64,000 bases of DNA from Cellulomonas composti (GTDB taxonomy: Bacteria > Actinomycetota > Actinomycetes > Actinomycetales > Cellulomonadaceae): the NCBI RefSeq assembly GCF_007990245.1, contig NZ_BJWG01000009.1, positions 96,642 to 160,641 of the forward strand, in the 5' to 3' direction. Under the pieces are notes generated by a model. That model worked only from the letters and a program-made list of their open reading frames with translations. It had not been told where the DNA came from and did not search any database. A program made the position numbers and the translations under genes. Positions 18,528-31,200 of this stretch are shown here, in pieces (positions within the stretch are counted from its first letter, which is position 1; each line of letters starts with the position of its first letter).

Positions 18528-19187
18528 GTGGACCAGCGTCGAGCACTCGTCGTCCGAGGAGGCTGGGACGGCCATGCGCCCGAGGAGGCCGCCGAGCTGT
18601 TCGTGCCGTTCCTGCGCGAGCACGGCTTCGACGTGAGCGTCGAAGCCACGCTCGAGGTCTACGCCGACGAGGCGACGATGGCCGCGACCGACCTGGTCGT
18701 GCAGTGCTGGACGATGGGCGACATCCTCGCCGACGAGCTGCGCGGCCTGCGCACCGCCGTCGCGGCCGGGACCGGCTTCGCGGGCTGGCACGGCGGCATC
18801 GTCGACTCGTTCCGGATCGCCACCGACTACCTGCAGCTCGTCGGCGCGCAGTTCGTCGCGCACCCGCGCGACCTCGTCGAGCACACGATCCAGATCGTTC
18901 CCGCGCACGCCGACCACCCGCTCGTCGCCGGCGTGCACGACTTCGCGCTGCGCTCGGAGCAGTACTGGCTGCTCACCGACCCGCTCAACGAGGTGCTCGC
19001 GACGACGACGATCACGCCCGGCCCCGACGACCCGTGGCACGCGCCTGTCACGTCGCCCGCGGTGTGGACCCGTCGCTGGGGTGCCGGACGCGTCTTCGTG
19101 TGCACGCCCGGGCACCAGCTCGCCGACCTCGAGCTGCCCCAGATACGCACGATCATCGAGCGCGGCCTCCTGTGGGCGGCGCGCTGA
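18528..19187 (+). CDS. ThuA-like domain protein
   Basis: A 219-residue protein covering a single ThuA-like (glutamine-amidotransferase-like Rossmann) domain: ALVVRGGWDGHAPEEAAELFVPFLREHGF at the N-terminus, VVQCWTMGDILADEL, then GFAGWHGGIVDSFR and HPLVAGVHDFAL. ThuA proteins are tied genetically to trehalose and related disaccharide use, often next to Gfo/Idh oxidoreductases, but their reaction is poorly defined. The class-I amidotransferase catalytic Cys is replaced here by Gly/Trp residues in the nucleophile-elbow region. It starts at a GTG with AAGGAGA ahead, 79 bases after the ROK gene, with no terminator between, so the two are probably one transcript. Confidence 0.8.
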   Translation: MDQRRALVVRGGWDGHAPEEAAELFVPFLREHGFDVSVEATLEVYADEATMAATDLVVQCWTMGDILADELRGLRTAVAAGTGFAGWHGGIVDSFRIATDYLQLVGAQFVAHPRDLVEHTIQIVPAHADHPLVAGVHDFALRSEQYWLLTDPLNEVLATTTITPGPDDPWHAPVTSPAVWTRRWGAGRVFVCTPGHQLADLELPQIRTIIERGLLWAAR

Positions 19188-19223
19188 TCAGACCGCCCGC
19201 ACGCGCACGGCCGCGCGGGACGC

Positions 19224-22918
<3,695 letters not shown>

Positions 22919-23353
22919 TCAGCGACGCAGACGAGGCACGACGAACATCGCGATGCAGGTCAGACCGCCGCCGAGGGCCGCCGCGAGGGCCGCCCACGCG
23001 AGCGCCGGGGGCACGTCCGCGAGCACCTCGGTCACCAGCAGGTCGTCCGACTGGTAGAAGGTGCACGTCGATCGCGGCGGCATCAGCTCGAACGCGATCT
23101 TCGCACCCGGCTCCTGCGCGTCGACCGCGGCGAGGCACGCGGAGCCCTCCTGCGTCGTCTCGCCGGCGCGCGCACCCACGACGATCCAGCAGCCCACCAG
23201 CACGAGCACGCCGACCAACGCGATCCCGCTCGCGACGAACAGCACGAGCGCGCGGCGCACGTCCACGGGTGCCGCCGCACGCGCCGGCGGGGGGCCTTCG
23301 CCGGCCCCGGAGGGGGCCGCCGACACCGGGCGGACCTCGTCGTCGTCGCTCAT
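22919..23353 (-). CDS. Small two-helix membrane protein of unknown function
   Basis: A 144-residue protein. It has a cytoplasmic acidic/Pro-Ala-rich N-terminus (1-30), a first helix ALVLFVASGIALVGVLVLVG (about 35-57) and an extracytoplasmic domain with two cysteines (CLAAVDAQE and STCTFYQ) that could form a disulfide. A second helix follows (about 118-140). No family is recognised. The ATG at 23353 has GAGGGG ahead. It lies between the MetE-like gene and ligA on the same strand, a position where actinobacteria often have a small membrane protein. Confidence 0.7.
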   Translation of the reverse strand: MSDDDEVRPVSAAPSGAGEGPPPARAAAPVDVRRALVLFVASGIALVGVLVLVGCWIVVGARAGETTQEGSACLAAVDAQEPGAKIAFELMPPRSTCTFYQSDDLLVTEVLADVPPALAWAALAAALGGGLTCIAMFVVPRLRR

Positions 23354-23369
23354 CGCACCCCTCGTCTCG

Positions 23370-24407
23370 TCACGCGAGCGCTCTCTCGACGAGCACGCGC
23401 GCCGCCCGGACGATACCCGCGAGCGACGCCCGCGCGTCGTCCGGCCCGCCGTCCCCGGCCCGATCCGCGTCCCGATCCGCGTCCCCCGCGAGCAGCACGA
23501 CGTCGTCGAGGCCCCGCACCGGGAGCCCGACCTCGCGCCACGGCCGGGCGAGCGTCTCGGCCTGCCCGACGACGTCCGGGCCGGCGCACTGCGAGCTCGT
23601 CGCGCGCGGGAGCTGCGCCCAGAAGGTGGTGCCGGCCTCGACCGCCGCCGCGACCCGCTCGACGCCCTGCGTGGTGAGCGCGTCGACGTGCAGCGCGAGG
23701 CCGTCCGCACCGGCGGCCCGTACGACGGGGATCGTGGTCCAGGCCGTGCCGCCGTGCACCGCTACGTGGTCGGCGCCGGCAGCGCGTGCGGCCCGCACGA
23801 CCTGGGCCAGGTGCTCCGCCGCGACCGGCCCGCGCACCGCCCGCAGCCGCGCGTACCCGGAGAACGACGGCAGCACCCCCGCGACCACCTGCGCGAGCAG
23901 CGGCTCGTGCACCAGGACGCGCGGCACCGCACCCGGCACGGCCCGACGAACGGCCTGCAGGTGCTCCGCGACACCCGCCGCGAGCGACTGCGCGAGCTCA
24001 CGCACGGCCCCGGCGTCGCCGACCGCACGGTCACCCCGCGCGAGGTACAGGTCCGCCGCGAGCGACAGGGGTCCGAGCACCGGCACGACGAGCGGGCCGA
24101 CGTACCCGTGCGCCGCGACCGCGAGCGCGTCGAGGTCCTCGCGCAGCAGTGCGCGCGCGTGGGCCAGGTCGCCGCCGCCGCGGTCGGCGAGCTTCCAGCC
24201 GTGCGGACCGAGCTCGGCCGGCAGGTCGACGAGAGAGGCAAGCGCCCGACCCGTGAGCGTCGCCGCCGGACCGCGCTGCGGCAGGTGCACGACGAAGGGC
24301 AGTCCGCTCACCTCGGACGGCACGTCCGTGAGGTCGCCGAGCACCACCACCTGCGCCTCGAGCGGATCGGTGCCGGGCCAGGCGCCCGTCCCGGAGACGG
24401 CGGTCAC
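23370..24407 (-). CDS. MetE-like (cobalamin-independent methionine synthase C-terminal-like) protein
   Basis: A 345-residue actinobacterial protein related to the C-terminal barrel of cobalamin-independent methionine synthase. It is half the size of true MetE and sits between mnmA and ligA. As I recall it, the equivalent M. tuberculosis gene is Rv3015c. It starts [20 protein letters not shown] and has [26 protein letters not shown] and [11 protein letters not shown]. The zinc-binding His-Cys-Glu-Cys set of MetE is not evident (a single SSQCAGPD remains), so methionine synthase activity is doubtful. The GTG at 24407 overlaps the mnmA stop by four bases. Confidence 0.7.
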   Translation of the reverse strand: MTAVSGTGAWPGTDPLEAQVVVLGDLTDVPSEVSGLPFVVHLPQRGPAATLTGRALASLVDLPAELGPHGWKLADRGGGDLAHARALLREDLDALAVAAHGYVGPLVVPVLGPLSLAADLYLARGDRAVGDAGAVRELAQSLAAGVAEHLQAVRRAVPGAVPRVLVHEPLLAQVVAGVLPSFSGYARLRAVRGPVAAEHLAQVVRAARAAGADHVAVHGGTAWTTIPVVRAAGADGLALHVDALTTQGVERVAAAVEAGTTFWAQLPRATSSQCAGPDVVGQAETLARPWREVGLPVRGLDDVVLLAGDADRDADRAGDGGPDDARASLAGIVRAARVLVERALA

Positions 24408-25621
24408 GGATGCGCCCCGGCCGGGAGCACCGCGGCCTCGTCGGACGTCGTGGCGTCGCGCGACCCCGCAGGCTCGTCGGACCCCGCACGCTCGTCGGAC
24501 CCTGCAGGCTCGTCGGACGAGGTCGCCGAACGCCACGAGCGGGTCACGGTCGCCTCGCCGAGCACGCGGTCCGCGTCGTAGAGCACGAGCGACTGCCCGG
24601 GCGCGACGCCGCGCAGCCCGGCCGCGACACGGACGCGCACGCTCGTCGCGTCCGCGTGCTCGACGCGCGCGGCGACCGGCGTTCCGTGCGCGCGCACCTG
24701 GACCTGGAGGTCGGCGGGCAGCGCGGCGGGCCCGTGGGTCGTCGAGACGTACCAACCCGCCCGGTCGCCCTCGATCACGTGCACGACGAGGTCGTCGGCG
24801 GATCCGACCACGACGCGGTTGTGCACCGGCTCGACGGCGAGCACGTAGCGCGGTCGCCCGTCGGCGGCGGGGCGCCCGAGCGCGAGGCCACGACGCTGCC
24901 CGACCGTGTACGCGTAGGCGCCGTCGTGCTCGCCGACCACCGCTCCGGACGTGTCGACGATCTCGCCCGGCCGCGCGCCGAGCCTCGTGCGCAGGAAGCC
25001 CTGCGTGTCGCCGTCGGCGACGAAGCAGATGTCGTACGAGTCGGGCTTGGCGCTGACGGCCAGGCCGCGGTTCGCGGCCTCGCGGCGCGTCTCGTCCTTC
25101 GACGCGACGTCGCCGAGCGGGAACATCGCGCGGGCGAGGCGGTCGCGGCCCATCACGGCGAGCACGTACGACTGGTCCTTCGCGGCGTCGCGCGCGCGGT
25201 GCAGCGAGCGGGAGCCGTCGGGCTCGTCGACGATGCGCGCGTAGTGGCCCGTGCAGACCGCGTCGAAGCCGAGCGCGAGCGCGCGGTCGAGCAGCGTCGC
25301 GAACTTGATGTGCTCGTTGCACCGGACGCACGGGTTGGGCGTGCGACCCGCCTCGTACTCCGCGAGGAAGTCCGCCACGACGGTCTGCTCGAACCGCTCG
25401 GAGAGGTCCCACACGTAGTACGGGATCCCCAGCACGTCCGCGGCCCGTCGCGCGTCGCCCGCGTCCTCGATCGAGCAGCAGCCGCGGGAGCCGTTGCGGA
25501 GCTGGTCGCGCGTGCGCGACAGGGCCATGTGCACGCCCACCACGTCGTGCCCCGCGTCGACCGCGCGCGCGGCCGCCACGGCCGAGTCGACGCCGCCCGA
25601 CAGCGCGGCCAGGACGCGCAT
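24404..25621 (-). CDS. mnmA: tRNA-specific 2-thiouridylase
   Basis: A 405-residue MnmA (TrmU) that thiolates U34 of tRNA-Lys, -Glu and -Gln using sulfur from IscS. The PP-loop LSGGVDSAV is at residues 7-15, the first catalytic Cys98 in NPCVRCNE and the second, Cys199, in YDICFV, all intact. The last 40 residues go beyond the usual end of the family: they are three in-frame six-residue repeats ([18 protein letters not shown]) plus a tail, encoded by a tandem DNA repeat. Its ATG overlaps the iscS stop by one base (TGATG), so sulfur donor and thiolase are translationally coupled. Confidence 0.96.
   Translation of the reverse strand: MRVLAALSGGVDSAVAAARAVDAGHDVVGVHMALSRTRDQLRNGSRGCCSIEDAGDARRAADVLGIPYYVWDLSERFEQTVVADFLAEYEAGRTPNPCVRCNEHIKFATLLDRALALGFDAVCTGHYARIVDEPDGSRSLHRARDAAKDQSYVLAVMGRDRLARAMFPLGDVASKDETRREAANRGLAVSAKPDSYDICFVADGDTQGFLRTRLGARPGEIVDTSGAVVGEHDGAYAYTVGQRRGLALGRPAADGRPRYVLAVEPVHNRVVVGSADDLVVHVIEGDRAGWYVSTTHGPAALPADLQVQVRAHGTPVAARVEHADATSVRVRVAAGLRGVAPGQSLVLYDADRVLGEATVTRSWRSATSSDEPAGSDERAGSDEPAGSRDATTSDEAAVLPAGAHP
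24462..24515. repeat. Three tandem 18-bp repeats inside mnmA
   Basis: Units of GACCCyGCAsGCTCGTCG start at 24462, 24480 and 24498. They are in frame and add SDE-P/R-AG repeats to the MnmA C-terminus. The complementary strand has the same 16-base core, GGTCCGACGAGCCTGC, as the intergenic array at 519-606. Confidence 0.88.
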
Positions 25622-26850
25622 CAGAGCACCCCGGACGCGACGTCGGGGCGCGGTGCGGTCGCCGGCGTCCCGGGTCCGGCGGCGAGCCCGGCCGCACGGG
25701 CCCGGTCCAGCACCGCGGGGAGCACGGTGAGCAGCGCATCGACGTCGGCCACCGTGGAGGTGTGGCCGAGGCTGAACCGCAGCGCGCCGCGCGCATCCGC
25801 CTCGGGCACGCCCATCGCGAGCAGCACGTGCGACGGTCGCGGGACACCCGCCTGGCAGGCCGAGCCGGTGGAGGCCTCGACCCCCGCCGAGTCGAGCAGG
25901 TAGAGCAGCGAGTCGCCCTCGCAGCCCGGGAACGTCAGGTGCGCGTTGGCCGGCAGTCGGCGGGCCGGGTCCGCGGGGCCGCGCAGCACCGCGTCGGGCG
26001 CCAGCTCGAGCACGCCCGCGACGAGCCGGTCACGCAGCGCGGCCAGCCGGGGCGCGCTCGTCGGGCGCGCCCCGACGGCCTCGTCGGCCGCGACCGCGAA
26101 CGACGCGAGGAGCGCCGCGTCGAGCGTGCCGGACCGCACGCCGCGCTCCTGACCTCCGCCGTGCAGGATCGGCGTCAGGTCCAGGTCCCGGCGCGCGAGC
26201 AGCGCGCCCGTCCCGCCCGGGCCGCCGACCTTGTGCCCGCTGAGCGTGAGCGCGTCCAGACCGGACGCCGCGAAGTCGACCGGGACCTGACCGACCGCCT
26301 GCACCGCGTCGGCGTGCACCGGCACGCCGTACCGGCGCGCGAGTGCGACGACCTCTGCGAGCGGCTGCACCGCGCCGACCTCGTTGTTCGCCCACATCAC
26401 CGAGATCAGCGCCGCCCGCGGGCCGTGCGCGGCGAGCTCGGCGGCGAGCGCGTCCAGGTCGAGCACACCGTCGCGGTCGACGGGCAGCAGCACCAGCTCG
26501 GCGCCCGCGTGCTCGGTCATCCAGAACGCCGGGTCCAGCACCGCGTGGTGCTCCACGGCCGAGACGAGCAGCCGACGACGCTGCGGGTCCTGCGTGCGGC
26601 GCGCCCAGAACATGCCCTTGACCGCGAGGTTGTCCGCCTCGGTCCCGCCCGAGGTCCAGATCACCTCGCTGGGCCGCGCGCCGAGCGCCGCCGCGAGCCG
26701 CTCACGCGCCTCCTCGACCGTGCGCCGCGCGCTGCGGCCGCTCGTGTGCAGCGACGAGGGGTTGCCGACCGAGGCGAGGTGCTCGGTGAGCACACGGGCG
26801 GCCGCGGGAAGGATCGACGTGGTCGCCGCATGGTCCAGGTACGCGGTCAC
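25621..26850 (-). CDS. iscS: Cysteine desulfurase (NifS/IscS family)
   Basis: A 409-residue PLP enzyme that removes sulfur from cysteine for tRNA thiolation and Fe-S clusters. It has YLDHAATT at the N-terminus, the PLP-binding Lys207 in [13 protein letters not shown] and the persulfide Cys332 in [11 protein letters not shown]. The short loop before Cys332 places it in the group I (IscS/NifS) branch. Its adjacent and overlapping partner is mnmA, which argues for a role in tRNA modification. The GTG at 26850 has a TACACT box six bases upstream and no Shine-Dalgarno sequence; the longer upstream frame is not protein-like. Confidence 0.93.
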   Translation of the reverse strand: MTAYLDHAATTSILPAAARVLTEHLASVGNPSSLHTSGRSARRTVEEARERLAAALGARPSEVIWTSGGTEADNLAVKGMFWARRTQDPQRRRLLVSAVEHHAVLDPAFWMTEHAGAELVLLPVDRDGVLDLDALAAELAAHGPRAALISVMWANNEVGAVQPLAEVVALARRYGVPVHADAVQAVGQVPVDFAASGLDALTLSGHKVGGPGGTGALLARRDLDLTPILHGGGQERGVRSGTLDAALLASFAVAADEAVGARPTSAPRLAALRDRLVAGVLELAPDAVLRGPADPARRLPANAHLTFPGCEGDSLLYLLDSAGVEASTGSACQAGVPRPSHVLLAMGVPEADARGALRFSLGHTSTVADVDALLTVLPAVLDRARAAGLAAGPGTPATAPRPDVASGVL

Positions 26851-26856
26851 CGCGCA

Positions 26857-26862
26857 AGTGTA
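26857..26862 (-). promoter_or_regulatory. -10 box of iscS, leaderless layout
   Basis: TACACT, six bases, then GTG. It is likely the promoter of the iscS-mnmA-metE-like group and lies in a short divergent region shared with the kinase-like gene. Confidence 0.45.
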
Positions 26863-26920
26863 CGAACCCAGGGTGGGCACCCCGGGCGCCGGGTGCCGAT
26901 CGACTGGCAGGATGTCCGCC

Positions 26921-27910
26921 GTGGGTGTCGACGATGAGGTCCTGGGGTTGCCGCTCGCGTTCAGCGGGCAGCGGCTCGACTGGCGCGACCTGCCGCGGCA
27001 CGTGCGCGAGCGCATCCGTGCCCTCGCCGGCTCCCAGGTGACCGCCGAGACGAGCGCGACGAGCGGCTTCTCCCCCGGTTTCGCCGCGGTGCTCGAGCTC
27101 GCCGACGGTCGCGGTGTGTTCGTCAAGGCCGTCTCGCCCGAGCAGAACCCGTTCTCCCCCGACCTCGCGCGCCGCGAGATCCGCGTCGCCTCCGCGCTGC
27201 CGCCCGAGGTCCCCGCACCGCGCCTGCTGTGGTCCGACGACGACGGCGAGTGGGTGCTGCTCGGCTTCGAGGTCGCACCGGGCCGCTCCCCCCAGCTGCC
27301 GTGGCGGCCCGACGACCTCGGCGCGGTGCTCGACGCCGTGGGCCGGCTCGCCGACGCCGAACCCCTCCCCGGCCACACGCTGCGCCGCGCCGACGACCAG
27401 CTCGCCGACGACTTCACGGGCTGGCGCCGGTTGTCGGCGGTCCCGAACGACGACCTCGTCGGACTCGGTCGCACGGGCGAGACCGGACGGTGGGCGGTCG
27501 CGAACCTCGAGCGCCTGCTGCTCTGGGAGCAGGAGTCCCTGCCGGCCCTGGGCGGCGACGCGATCGTGCACGGCGACCTGCGGGCCGACAACATCATGAT
27601 CGACACCGACCACCACCGGGTGTGGCTCATCGACTGGCCGCACGCGTGCGTCGGGGCGCCCTGGATCGACCTCGCGTTCATGCTGCCGAGCGTCGCGCTG
27701 CAGGGCGGCGGCGACCCCGCGACGATCTTCCGCTCGCACGCGCTCGCCGACGGCGTGGGCGACGACGAGCTGCGCGCCGCGCTGGCCGGCCTGTCGGGCT
27801 ATTTCGTCTGGAGCAGCCTGCAGCCCGCACCGCCGGGCATCCCGAACCTGCGCGCGTTCCAGGCGGCGCAGGGCCTGGCGACCTTGCGCTGGCTGCACAC
27901 CCTCGCGTAG
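26921..27910 (+). CDS. Aminoglycoside phosphotransferase-family (APH) kinase-like protein
   Basis: A 329-residue protein with a kinase-like fold. It has the catalytic loop IVHGDLRADNIMID (Asp and Asn), the metal-binding Asp in VWLIDWPHA, and an N-lobe with GVFVKAVSP (the likely ATP-contacting Lys). APH-fold proteins phosphorylate aminoglycosides, choline, homoserine, sugars or other small molecules. No resistance-specific motif is seen and its neighbours are housekeeping genes, so a metabolic substrate is more likely. GGCAGGA sits eight bases before the GTG at 26921; an ATG at 26912 is too close to it but possible. It ends 17 bases from the convergent pfkA stop, with no hairpin. Confidence 0.75.
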   Translation: MGVDDEVLGLPLAFSGQRLDWRDLPRHVRERIRALAGSQVTAETSATSGFSPGFAAVLELADGRGVFVKAVSPEQNPFSPDLARREIRVASALPPEVPAPRLLWSDDDGEWVLLGFEVAPGRSPQLPWRPDDLGAVLDAVGRLADAEPLPGHTLRRADDQLADDFTGWRRLSAVPNDDLVGLGRTGETGRWAVANLERLLLWEQESLPALGGDAIVHGDLRADNIMIDTDHHRVWLIDWPHACVGAPWIDLAFMLPSVALQGGGDPATIFRSHALADGVGDDELRAALAGLSGYFVWSSLQPAPPGIPNLRAFQAAQGLATLRWLHTLA

Positions 27911-27927
27911 CCGCCGCGCTCAGCGGG

Positions 27928-29061
<1,134 letters not shown>

Positions 29062-29182
29062 GTCGACTCCTCACGTGCGTCTCGTCCTGGGGGGCACGAA
29101 GGTGCACGCCGTCGGGCACGCTCGTAGCCCTAGTGTCGTGACCTGCACCGACGTCACACAAGTCGTCACGCGAGTACGGGTA

Positions 29183-29202
29183 TCGCGACCGCCCGGTCGC
29201 GA
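29183..29202. terminator. Short perfect hairpin after etfA
   Basis: TCGCGACCG (29183-29191) and CGGTCGCGA (29194-29202) form a 9-bp inverted repeat with a two-base centre, six bases past the etfA stop. It probably ends the etfBA transcript before the pfkA promoter. Confidence 0.5.
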
Positions 29203-29207
29203 CGCGC

Positions 29208-30182
29208 TCAGCCCTTGAGCCGGCGCAGCTCGGCTGCGGCCTGCGGCAGCACCGTGCGCAGGTCTCCGACGACGCCGAAGTCGGCGATCTCGAAGATCGG
29301 TGCGTCGGGGTCGGAGTTGACCGCGACGATCGTGCCCGAGGCCTGCATCCCGCCGCGGTGGTGCACCGCACCGGACACGCCCGCGCCGATGTAGAGGCGC
29401 GGCGAGATCGTCACGCCGGTCTGACCGATCTGCGCCTCGTGCCCGATCCAGCCCTCGTCGGTCGCGACGCGCGTGGCACCGACGGCGCCGCCCAGCACGT
29501 CGGCGAGCTCCTCGACCGAGCTGAAGTCGCCCTCGGTCCCACGGCCTCCGACGACCACGACGTGTGCGCTGGTGAGGTCCGGCCGGTCGCTCGCGGGCTG
29601 CTCGGTGCGCTCGACGAGCCGCACCCGACCCACACCCGCGTCGAGCGCGACCGCGTGGTCGCCGACCTGCGGCGTGACGGGCTCCGGGGCGTCGGTGACC
29701 GGCACCGAGTTGGGCTTGACCGTGATCACCGCGAGCGGCGTGCGCACCGCGGTGCTCGTCGTCCACGTGCCGGCGAAGACCGTCTTGCCCGCGACGAGGC
29801 GCTCGTCGGACCACACGACGGAGTCGACGTCCGTGACGACCGCGGCCCCGCTCGCGACCGCGAGGTGACCCGCGGCCTCCTTGTTCTCGAACGTCGAGAC
29901 CGCGAGCACCAGGTGCGCACCCGTCTCGGCGAGCAGCGTGGCCAGGCCCGCCGCGAGCGCGGCCGCGACGTGCAGGTCACCATCGGCGACGAGGCGGTGG
30001 ACGTGCGTCACACCGAGCACGCCGAGCTCGGCGATCGTCGCGGGCGACGGCTCCGCGCCGTCCGCGACCCACACGCCGCGCACGGCGCCGGGCAGGTCAC
30101 GGGCGATGGTCACGAGCTCGCGCACGGGGGCGCGCAGCGAGCCGTCGGTGGCGTGGTCCAGCAGAACGAGGGTGTCGCTCAC
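29208..30182 (-). CDS. etfA: Electron transfer flavoprotein subunit alpha
   Basis: A 324-residue EtfA that holds FAD and passes electrons from acyl-CoA and related dehydrogenases toward the quinone pool. The C-terminal FAD domain is canonical: [55 protein letters not shown] and [20 protein letters not shown]. Together with etfB it forms a two-gene operon, 47 bases apart. The GTG at 30182 has a GGAG about nine bases ahead. The order etfB-etfA upstream of iscS and mnmA matches other actinobacteria. Confidence 0.95.
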   Translation of the reverse strand: MSDTLVLLDHATDGSLRAPVRELVTIARDLPGAVRGVWVADGAEPSPATIAELGVLGVTHVHRLVADGDLHVAAALAAGLATLLAETGAHLVLAVSTFENKEAAGHLAVASGAAVVTDVDSVVWSDERLVAGKTVFAGTWTTSTAVRTPLAVITVKPNSVPVTDAPEPVTPQVGDHAVALDAGVGRVRLVERTEQPASDRPDLTSAHVVVVGGRGTEGDFSSVEELADVLGGAVGATRVATDEGWIGHEAQIGQTGVTISPRLYIGAGVSGAVHHRGGMQASGTIVAVNSDPDAPIFEIADFGVVGDLRTVLPQAAAELRRLKG

Positions 30183-30229
30183 GGCGGGCGCTCCAGAGGG
30201 TGGGATGAGGGGTCGGCGCGGCGTCGCGC

Positions 30230-31012
30230 TCAGACCAGCTGGTTCTCGACGAGGTAGGCCGCCAGGCGCACGCCGGCGTCCCCCGTGTCGTGCACGAGGA
30301 CCCGGTCCTCGCGCACGGGGCGCGGGGCGGCCTCGAGCACCTCGGTGCGCGCACCCGCCTCGCCGACCTGGTCGGCGTCCAGGCCGAGGTCGGCCAGCGC
30401 GAGCGTGGTCACAGGCTTCTTGCGCGCGGCCATGATGCCCTTGAAGTTCGGGTAGCGCGGCTCGTTGGCCTGATCGGTGACGGAGACCAGCGCGGGCAGG
30501 TCGGCCTCGAGCACCTCGGTGACGCGGTCCAGGTGACGCGTGACCCGCACCGTCGAACCGTCCAGCACGAGCTCGGCCGCGAGCGGCAGCGCGGGCACGT
30601 CGAGCAGAGCGGCGAGTGCGCTCGGCACCACCGAGGTCAGCCCGTCGAGCCCGGCCATGCCGGTGACCACGAGGTCCGCACCGCCGAGGTGGCGGATCGC
30701 GGCGGCCAGCACGCGCGCAGTCCCGATCGCGTCCGAACCGGCGATCGCGTCGTCGACGACGTGCACGGCCTCGTCGGCGCCCATCTGCAGCCCCTTGCGC
30801 ACCGCGTCCACGGCGTCGTCGGGTCCGACCGTCAGCACGACGACCTCACCCTCGCCCGCGGCCTCGACGAGCGAGAGCGCCGCCTCGAGCGCGTTCTCGT
30901 CGAGCTCGTTGAGGGTGCCGTCGCCGCCGTCGCGGACGGTGCGACAGGTCGCACCCAACGAGCGGTCCGACTGGATGTCCGGCACGTGCTTGACGCAGAC
31001 GACGATTCTCAC
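30230..31012 (-). CDS. etfB: Electron transfer flavoprotein subunit beta
   Basis: A 260-residue EtfB, the AMP-binding partner of EtfA. It starts RIVVCVKHVPDIQSDRSL and has the family's ETF-beta signature in the region VTRHLDRVTEVLEADLPALVSVTDQANEPRYPNFKGIMAARKK. The GTG at 31012 is chosen because the protein then begins at the usual first strand and a TAACGT box lies seven bases upstream. The longer open frame to 31282 is Arg-rich and not protein-like. Confidence 0.95.
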   Translation of the reverse strand: MRIVVCVKHVPDIQSDRSLGATCRTVRDGGDGTLNELDENALEAALSLVEAAGEGEVVVLTVGPDDAVDAVRKGLQMGADEAVHVVDDAIAGSDAIGTARVLAAAIRHLGGADLVVTGMAGLDGLTSVVPSALAALLDVPALPLAAELVLDGSTVRVTRHLDRVTEVLEADLPALVSVTDQANEPRYPNFKGIMAARKKPVTTLALADLGLDADQVGEAGARTEVLEAAPRPVREDRVLVHDTGDAGVRLAAYLVENQLV

Positions 31013-31019
31013 GCCCGGA

Positions 31020-31025
31020 ACGTTA
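31020..31025 (-). promoter_or_regulatory. -10 box of etfBA, leaderless layout
   Basis: TAACGT, seven bases, then the etfB GTG. No clear -35 box. Confidence 0.45.
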
Positions 31026-31088
31026 CCGTCCGCCACCGACGCCGGCGCGAACGGTTCCGTCCTGCGGACTGCCGCCACCTTCCACCGC

Positions 31089-31138
31089 ACCTTCCGCTCC
31101 GCGGACCACCGCCACCTTCCGCTCCGCGGACCACCGCC
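31089..31138. repeat. Two perfect tandem 25-bp repeats in the etfB-glgX divergent region
   Basis: The 25-base unit (beginning ACCTTCCGCTCCGCGGACCA) occupies 31089-31113 and again 31114-31138 with no mismatch. A decayed copy lies just upstream (about 31060-31088). The unit contains the palindrome TCCGCGGA. It sits between the divergent etfB and glgX promoters, so it changes their spacing. Confidence 0.85.
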
Positions 31139-31188
31139 ACGGCACCCTCCCGAAACGCGCGTGTCACACAACGAGCCACGGCCTCGCG

Positions 31189-31194
31189 CACAAT
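31189..31194 (+). promoter_or_regulatory. -10-like box before glgX, leaderless layout
   Basis: CACAAT, six bases, then the glgX GTG, the same spacing and a near-identical spacer as at ligA. No -35 box recognised. Confidence 0.35.
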
Positions 31195-31200
31195 GGCCCG

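Noticed and set aside
26921..27910. Antibiotic resistance gene (aminoglycoside phosphotransferase)
   Set aside because: The APH fold is shared by many metabolic kinases; no resistance-subfamily motif is seen and the neighbourhood is housekeeping.
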